Below, one piece after another: positions 5,992 to 9,068 of a DNA stretch of 9,068 nt (its first letter is position 1; every line of letters starts with the position of its first letter). The DNA is from JACQFV01 sp964593585 (GTDB lineage: Bacteria; Zixibacteria; MSB-5A5; WJJR01). The notes beneath the pieces were generated by a model that had not been told where the DNA came from, ran no database searches, and worked only from the letters and a program-made list of their open reading frames with translations. The position numbers and the translations under genes are program-made. The DNA is taken from contig CAZQIZ010000054.1 of the NCBI GenBank assembly GCA_964593585.1, positions 1 to 9,068 of the forward strand, read 5' to 3'.

Positions 5992-7209
5992 ATGAGCATC
6001 AGTCAACTGGCCCGGTCGATTGCCGAGTCCCCCACCCTGCGGCTCAACGAGCAGGCGCGCATCCTGCGCGAAAAGGGGGAGCCGGTGATTCATCTCGGCG
6101 CCGGCGAACCAAAAAGCAAGATCCCGATGGAGGCCATCCGCAACGCGGCGGCGCAGATCACTTCCGGTGAGGTGCGCTACACGCCCACCGACGGCATCCC
6201 GGAATTGAAGAAGGCGATCATCCGGTACATGGAAGAGAACTACAACAAGGTCGTCGGGCCGGAACATGTGATTGTCTCCGGCGGCGCCAAGCAGGCGCTC
6301 TCCGTCTTGCTGACCGTGTTGATCAACCCCCAGGACGAGGTGATCATCCCGGCGCCGTACTGGGTGAGTTACCCGGAGATGGTGAAGATGGTCTACGGCG
6401 TGCCGGTGATCGTGCACGCCGAGGACGGCCGGTTTCACCCGCGGGCGCAGGACATCAAGGCGGCTGTCAGTTCCTACACGAAGGCGATCATCATCAACAG
6501 CCCGAACAACCCCTCCGGGGCCGTGTACTCCGATGAGTTCATCGCCGAGATGGTCGATTTCTGCGAGACCAAGGGCATCTATCTCATCTGCGACGACATC
6601 TACCACAAGTTGATCTTCGACGGCCGCGCGTTCACGCCGGCTTACAAGTTCGTCAAGGCGGACCTGGAAGAGTCGAAGGTGATTGTCATCAACGGGGTTT
6701 CGAAACTGTATGCGATGACAGGATTCCGCATCGGCTGGACGGTGGCGCCGAAGAAGATCATCGAGGTGATGATCAATGTACAGGCGCAGACGACCTCGTG
6801 TCCCTCGACCATTTCGCAGGTGGCGTCGGTCGGCGCGCTCAACGGTATTCAGAGCGGGATCGAGAGTCTGCGGCTGATGCTGCAGAACAACCGCAACGTG
6901 ATGGTGCAGGAGCTGCGCGCGCTGGACGGAGTGCACGTGGCGGTGCCCGAGGGGACCTTCTATTGCCTGCCCGACTTCCGCGCCTACAACCAGAACTCGG
7001 TGGCGCTCTCGGAATTTTTGCTCAACAAGGTGCGGGTGGTCAGCGTCCCCGGCAAGGAATTCGGGATGGAAGGGTACTTGCGGCTGAGCTACTGCGGCAC
7101 AATTAAGGACATCACCGAGGGGGTGGCGCGCATCAAGTGGGCGCTGGATCCCAACGCGCCCAACGAACTGTACCTCGGTGACCGGAAACTGGTGAGGGAT
7201 TGGATATGA
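5992..7209 (+). CDS. Pyridoxal-phosphate aminotransferase, probable aspartate aminotransferase
   Basis: Class I fold-type I aminotransferase of 405 residues, most like the bacterial aspartate aminotransferase subgroup (type Ib), interconverting aspartate plus 2-oxoglutarate with oxaloacetate plus glutamate. Motifs: HLGAGEP and YTPTDGIPELKKAI near the N-terminus; NSPNNPSG with Asn173; CDDIYHKL with Asp201 (ring nitrogen contact) and Tyr204; NGVSKLYAMTGFRIGW with Lys238, the Schiff-base lysine; and YLRLSYC with Arg364, the expected substrate carboxylate contact. ATG 5992 is preferred over GTG 5986 because AAGGAG (5977-5982) is nine bases upstream of the ATG and only three from the GTG. The stop overlaps the pckA start by ATGA. 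The tight link to PEP carboxykinase supports oxaloacetate as product, hence the aspartate assignment, but related specificities (such as aromatic or prephenate substrates) are not excluded by sequence alone. Confidence 0.9.
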   Translation: MSISQLARSIAESPTLRLNEQARILREKGEPVIHLGAGEPKSKIPMEAIRNAAAQITSGEVRYTPTDGIPELKKAIIRYMEENYNKVVGPEHVIVSGGAKQALSVLLTVLINPQDEVIIPAPYWVSYPEMVKMVYGVPVIVHAEDGRFHPRAQDIKAAVSSYTKAIIINSPNNPSGAVYSDEFIAEMVDFCETKGIYLICDDIYHKLIFDGRAFTPAYKFVKADLEESKVIVINGVSKLYAMTGFRIGWTVAPKKIIEVMINVQAQTTSCPSTISQVASVGALNGIQSGIESLRLMLQNNRNVMVQELRALDGVHVAVPEGTFYCLPDFRAYNQNSVALSEFLLNKVRVVSVPGKEFGMEGYLRLSYCGTIKDITEGVARIKWALDPNAPNELYLGDRKLVRDWI

Positions 7210-8846
7210 AGTTCTATCTCGATATCAAGACCCCCGCTCAAGACATTGCCGCCGAGCGGGCCAGCGACTTCCGTCTCAAGGATCAGGGATTCAGCAAACT
7301 GCACCGGGTCTACTGGAATCTGCGCACCGCGCCTCTGTACGAGGAGGCGGTCTTCCGCCGCGAGGGGCAGATCGGCTACGGGGGGCCGTTCATCGTCAAC
7401 ACCGGCAAGCACACCGCCCGTGCCGCCAACGACAAGTTTATCGTGCGCGAGGCCTCCACCGACGCGCACGTCTGGTGGGGCAAGTACAACCGGCCTTTCA
7501 GCCCCGAGAAGTTCAGCGCGGTGATGAACCGACTGCAGGCCTATCTGCAGGACCGCGATGTCTTCGTGCAGGACTGCTATGTCGGCGCCGACCCCAACTG
7601 GAAATTGCCCATCCGCGTGGTCACCGAGCTGGCCTGGCACAGTTTGTTTGCGCGCAACATGTTTATCCCGGTCAATTCGCTGGAGGAACAGCGCCACCAC
7701 GTCCCCGAATTCACCATCATCTCGATTCCGTCGTTTCAGGGCGCGCCGGAGATCGACGGCACGCTCAGCCCGACCTTCATCCTGCTGAGTTTCGAGCAAA
7801 AACTGGTGCTGATCGGCGGCACCGGCTACGGCGGTGAGATCAAGAAGTCGGCATTTACGATTTTGAATTACCTGCTGCCGCTGCAGGGCGTGTTGAGCAT
7901 GCACTGTTCGGCGAATGTCGGCAAGAACGGCGATTCGGCGTTGTTCTTCGGGTTGTCGGGCACCGGCAAGACGACGCTGTCGGCCGATCCGCGGCGCCGG
8001 CTGATCGGCGACGACGAGCACGGCTGGAGCGACGACGGCGTGTTCAACTTTGAGAACGGCTGCTACGCCAAGGTGATCGCGCTTTCGCCGACCGCGGAGC
8101 CGGAGATTTACGCCTGCACCCGTCGTTACGGCACCATCCTGGAGAACGTCATTTTCGATCCGTTCAGCCGCATTCCCGATCTGGACGATGACCGTCGCAC
8201 CGAGAACACGCGGGCTTCGTATCCACTCAACTACATCGACAACGCCGTGCCGGAGAAGATGGCGGGGCACCCGAAGAACATCGTGATGCTCACCTGCGAC
8301 GCCTCCGGGGTGATGCCGCCGATCGCGCGTCTGACTCCCGACCAGGCGTTGTACCATTTCATTTCCGGCTACACCGCCAAAGTCAGCGGCACCGAAATTG
8401 AAATGGGCAAGGAGCCGGAAATCACCTTCAGCGCCTGCTTCGGCGCGCCGTTCATGGTGCACCATCCGTACTACTATGCTGACTTGCTCAAGCGCAAGAT
8501 CCTGCGCTACAACGCTGCCTGCTGGCTGGTTAACACCGGCTGGACCGGCGGGCCTTACGGCGTTGGGAAACGGATCAGCATTCGCTACACGCGCGCGCTG
8601 CTGGATGCCGCGCTCGAAGGCAAACTCGACACCGTCGAGTACTATCAGGACCCGGTCTTCGGCTTCTCGGTGCCCAAGACCTGTCCCGAGGTGCCCGATC
8701 AGGTGCTGCGTCCGGAGAGTTCCTGGGCGGACAAGAAGTTGTACCAGCAGAAGTATCGCGATCTGGCAATGCGCTTTGTCGACAACTTCAAGCAGTTCAA
8801 AGATGGCTGCCCGATGGAGATTGTCGCCGCGGGCCCCAAAGTCTAA
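7206..8846 (+). CDS. pckA: Phosphoenolpyruvate carboxykinase (ATP)
   Basis: Catalyses oxaloacetate + ATP to phosphoenolpyruvate + CO2 + ADP, the entry step of gluconeogenesis; it can run in reverse in some fermenters. It has 546 residues, close to the usual 530-550. The P-loop GLSGTGKTTLS (249-259) is the kinase-1a motif of the ATP-dependent enzyme. It is followed by RRLIGDDEHGWSDDGVFNFENGCYAK, with the metal-binding acidic motif, and by RTENTRASYP, which includes the conserved nucleotide/substrate arginine. VTELAWHSLFARNMF, GTGYGGEIKKSAF (active-site lysine region), SMHCSANVG (metal-ligand His) and VNTGWTGGPYGVGKRISI are all present. The N-terminal substrate loop reads TGKHTARAANDKF where relatives often have TGxHTGRSxKDKF. 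ATG 7206 overlaps the aminotransferase stop (ATGA), with GAGGGA (7194-7199) upstream inside that gene, implying translational coupling. A strong hairpin follows. The assignment is firm. Confidence 0.98.
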   Translation: MKFYLDIKTPAQDIAAERASDFRLKDQGFSKLHRVYWNLRTAPLYEEAVFRREGQIGYGGPFIVNTGKHTARAANDKFIVREASTDAHVWWGKYNRPFSPEKFSAVMNRLQAYLQDRDVFVQDCYVGADPNWKLPIRVVTELAWHSLFARNMFIPVNSLEEQRHHVPEFTIISIPSFQGAPEIDGTLSPTFILLSFEQKLVLIGGTGYGGEIKKSAFTILNYLLPLQGVLSMHCSANVGKNGDSALFFGLSGTGKTTLSADPRRRLIGDDEHGWSDDGVFNFENGCYAKVIALSPTAEPEIYACTRRYGTILENVIFDPFSRIPDLDDDRRTENTRASYPLNYIDNAVPEKMAGHPKNIVMLTCDASGVMPPIARLTPDQALYHFISGYTAKVSGTEIEMGKEPEITFSACFGAPFMVHHPYYYADLLKRKILRYNAACWLVNTGWTGGPYGVGKRISIRYTRALLDAALEGKLDTVEYYQDPVFGFSVPKTCPEVPDQVLRPESSWADKKLYQQKYRDLAMRFVDNFKQFKDGCPMEIVAAGPKV

Positions 8847-8869
8847 ACCTGCGTCTGCGGATGCTTCGG

Positions 8870-8893
8870 GGGCCGGTCCGTGCGGACCGGCCC
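8870..8893 (+). terminator. Strong GC hairpin after pckA, likely operon terminator
   Basis: GGGCCGGTCCG and CGGACCGGCCC are perfectly complementary over 11 bp around TG (in practice a 10-bp stem with a GTGC tetraloop), beginning 23 bases after the pckA stop. The tail TCTCGCTTTCC is only partly T-rich, so termination may be imperfect. Confidence 0.7.
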
Positions 8894-8993
8894 TCTCGCT
8901 TTCCGGAATTGCCTCTCTTGCGGTATTGTTTATCTTGGTGTCAACTCTGCCCCCATCCGGGGGACGTCGACAGTTTGTGCTGACATAACCCAA

Positions 8994-9010
8994 GGCGGCA
9001 TATCGCCGCC
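8994..9010. terminator. Small hairpin near the right edge
   Basis: GGCGGC-ATATC-GCCGCC is a perfect 6-bp stem with a 5-base loop. It could serve a gene beyond the right edge or mark the flank of the repeat-like sequence that follows. No T-run is visible. Confidence 0.25.
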
Positions 9011-9013
9011 GGG

Positions 9014-9068
9014 CTAGCAGGTTGCTGAAAAACCCTTGCTGATGCTGATCGAATTGTTCTATGTGGCA
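9014..9068. mobile_element. Possible end of an insertion sequence or dispersed repeat, cut by the window edge
   Basis: GCAGGTTGCTGAAAAACCC (9017-9035) resembles sequences I associate with the terminal inverted repeats of insertion sequences and dispersed repeats in many bacterial genomes. The base composition also shifts to AT-richer from about 9020, and TTGCTGA occurs twice (9022-9028, 9036-9042). No transposase or second inverted repeat is in the window. This is recognition by memory, not a database match, and confidence is low. Confidence 0.3.

Noticed and set aside
5821..6936. A 371-codon minus-strand open frame antisense to the aminotransferase.
   Set aside because: Shadow of a well-supported gene; the His/Arg/Asp-rich composition has no family signature.
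7089..8993. A 634-codon minus-strand open frame antisense to pckA.
   Set aside because: It mirrors the codon structure of a GC-rich gene with firm homology on the other strand, is rich in Arg/His/Val/Leu without motifs, and would overlap the terminator hairpin. It is a shadow frame.

Overview
The window is GC-rich bacterial DNA, densely packed with genes, with short Shine-Dalgarno-led operons. It holds eight protein-coding genes and no RNA gene, CRISPR array or complete mobile element that I can see. The gene set is a prepilin with a Gly-Gly-Asn tail, a DsrC-type sulfur carrier with a DsrMK/HmcEF-like membrane pair, a cysteine desulfurase, a dimethylargininase, an aspartate aminotransferase and an ATP-dependent PEP carboxykinase. 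This suggests an anaerobic or facultative Gram-negative-type bacterium, perhaps from an uncultured lineage. The phylum cannot be fixed from this sequence alone; an FCB-group or deltaproteobacteria-like origin is a guess.

Layout. Positions 1-186 carry no convincing gene. A type IV pilin/pseudopilin-like gene lies on the minus strand (187-852) and ends in 15 perfect GGN repeats. A divergent intergenic region separates it from a three-gene plus-strand operon (1045-3359). This operon encodes a DsrC-family protein with both C-terminal cysteines, a small multi-helix NarI/DsrM-like membrane subunit with four candidate heme histidines, and a DsrK/HmcF/TmcB-like iron-sulfur protein with two 4Fe-4S motifs and a CCG domain. 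A cysteine desulfurase on the minus strand (3386-4561) converges on the operon and is driven by a near-consensus promoter, TTGACA-N17-TATTGT. Divergent from it is a dimethylarginine dimethylaminohydrolase (4804-5610). A 381-base non-coding stretch with several inverted repeats and a candidate promoter precedes a two-gene operon of aspartate aminotransferase and pckA, which overlap by ATGA (5992-8846). A strong GC hairpin follows pckA. The right edge carries a sequence that looks like the end of a dispersed repeat or insertion sequence.

How the genes work together. The dsrC operon looks like a membrane-to-cytosol thiol/disulfide electron relay: the membrane subunit exchanges electrons with quinones, the CCG protein passes them on, and the DsrC C-terminal arm is the likely disulfide or trisulfide substrate. 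No dissimilatory sulfite reductase, TusBCD or multiheme cytochrome gene is in the window, so the sulfur donor or acceptor is unknown. The neighbouring cysteine desulfurase is a possible, unproven, sulfur source. The aminotransferase and PEP carboxykinase form a clear metabolic pair: aspartate to oxaloacetate, then oxaloacetate to phosphoenolpyruvate. The most interesting items are the minimal dsrC-membrane-CCG module without a sulfite reductase and the GGN-repeat pilin.
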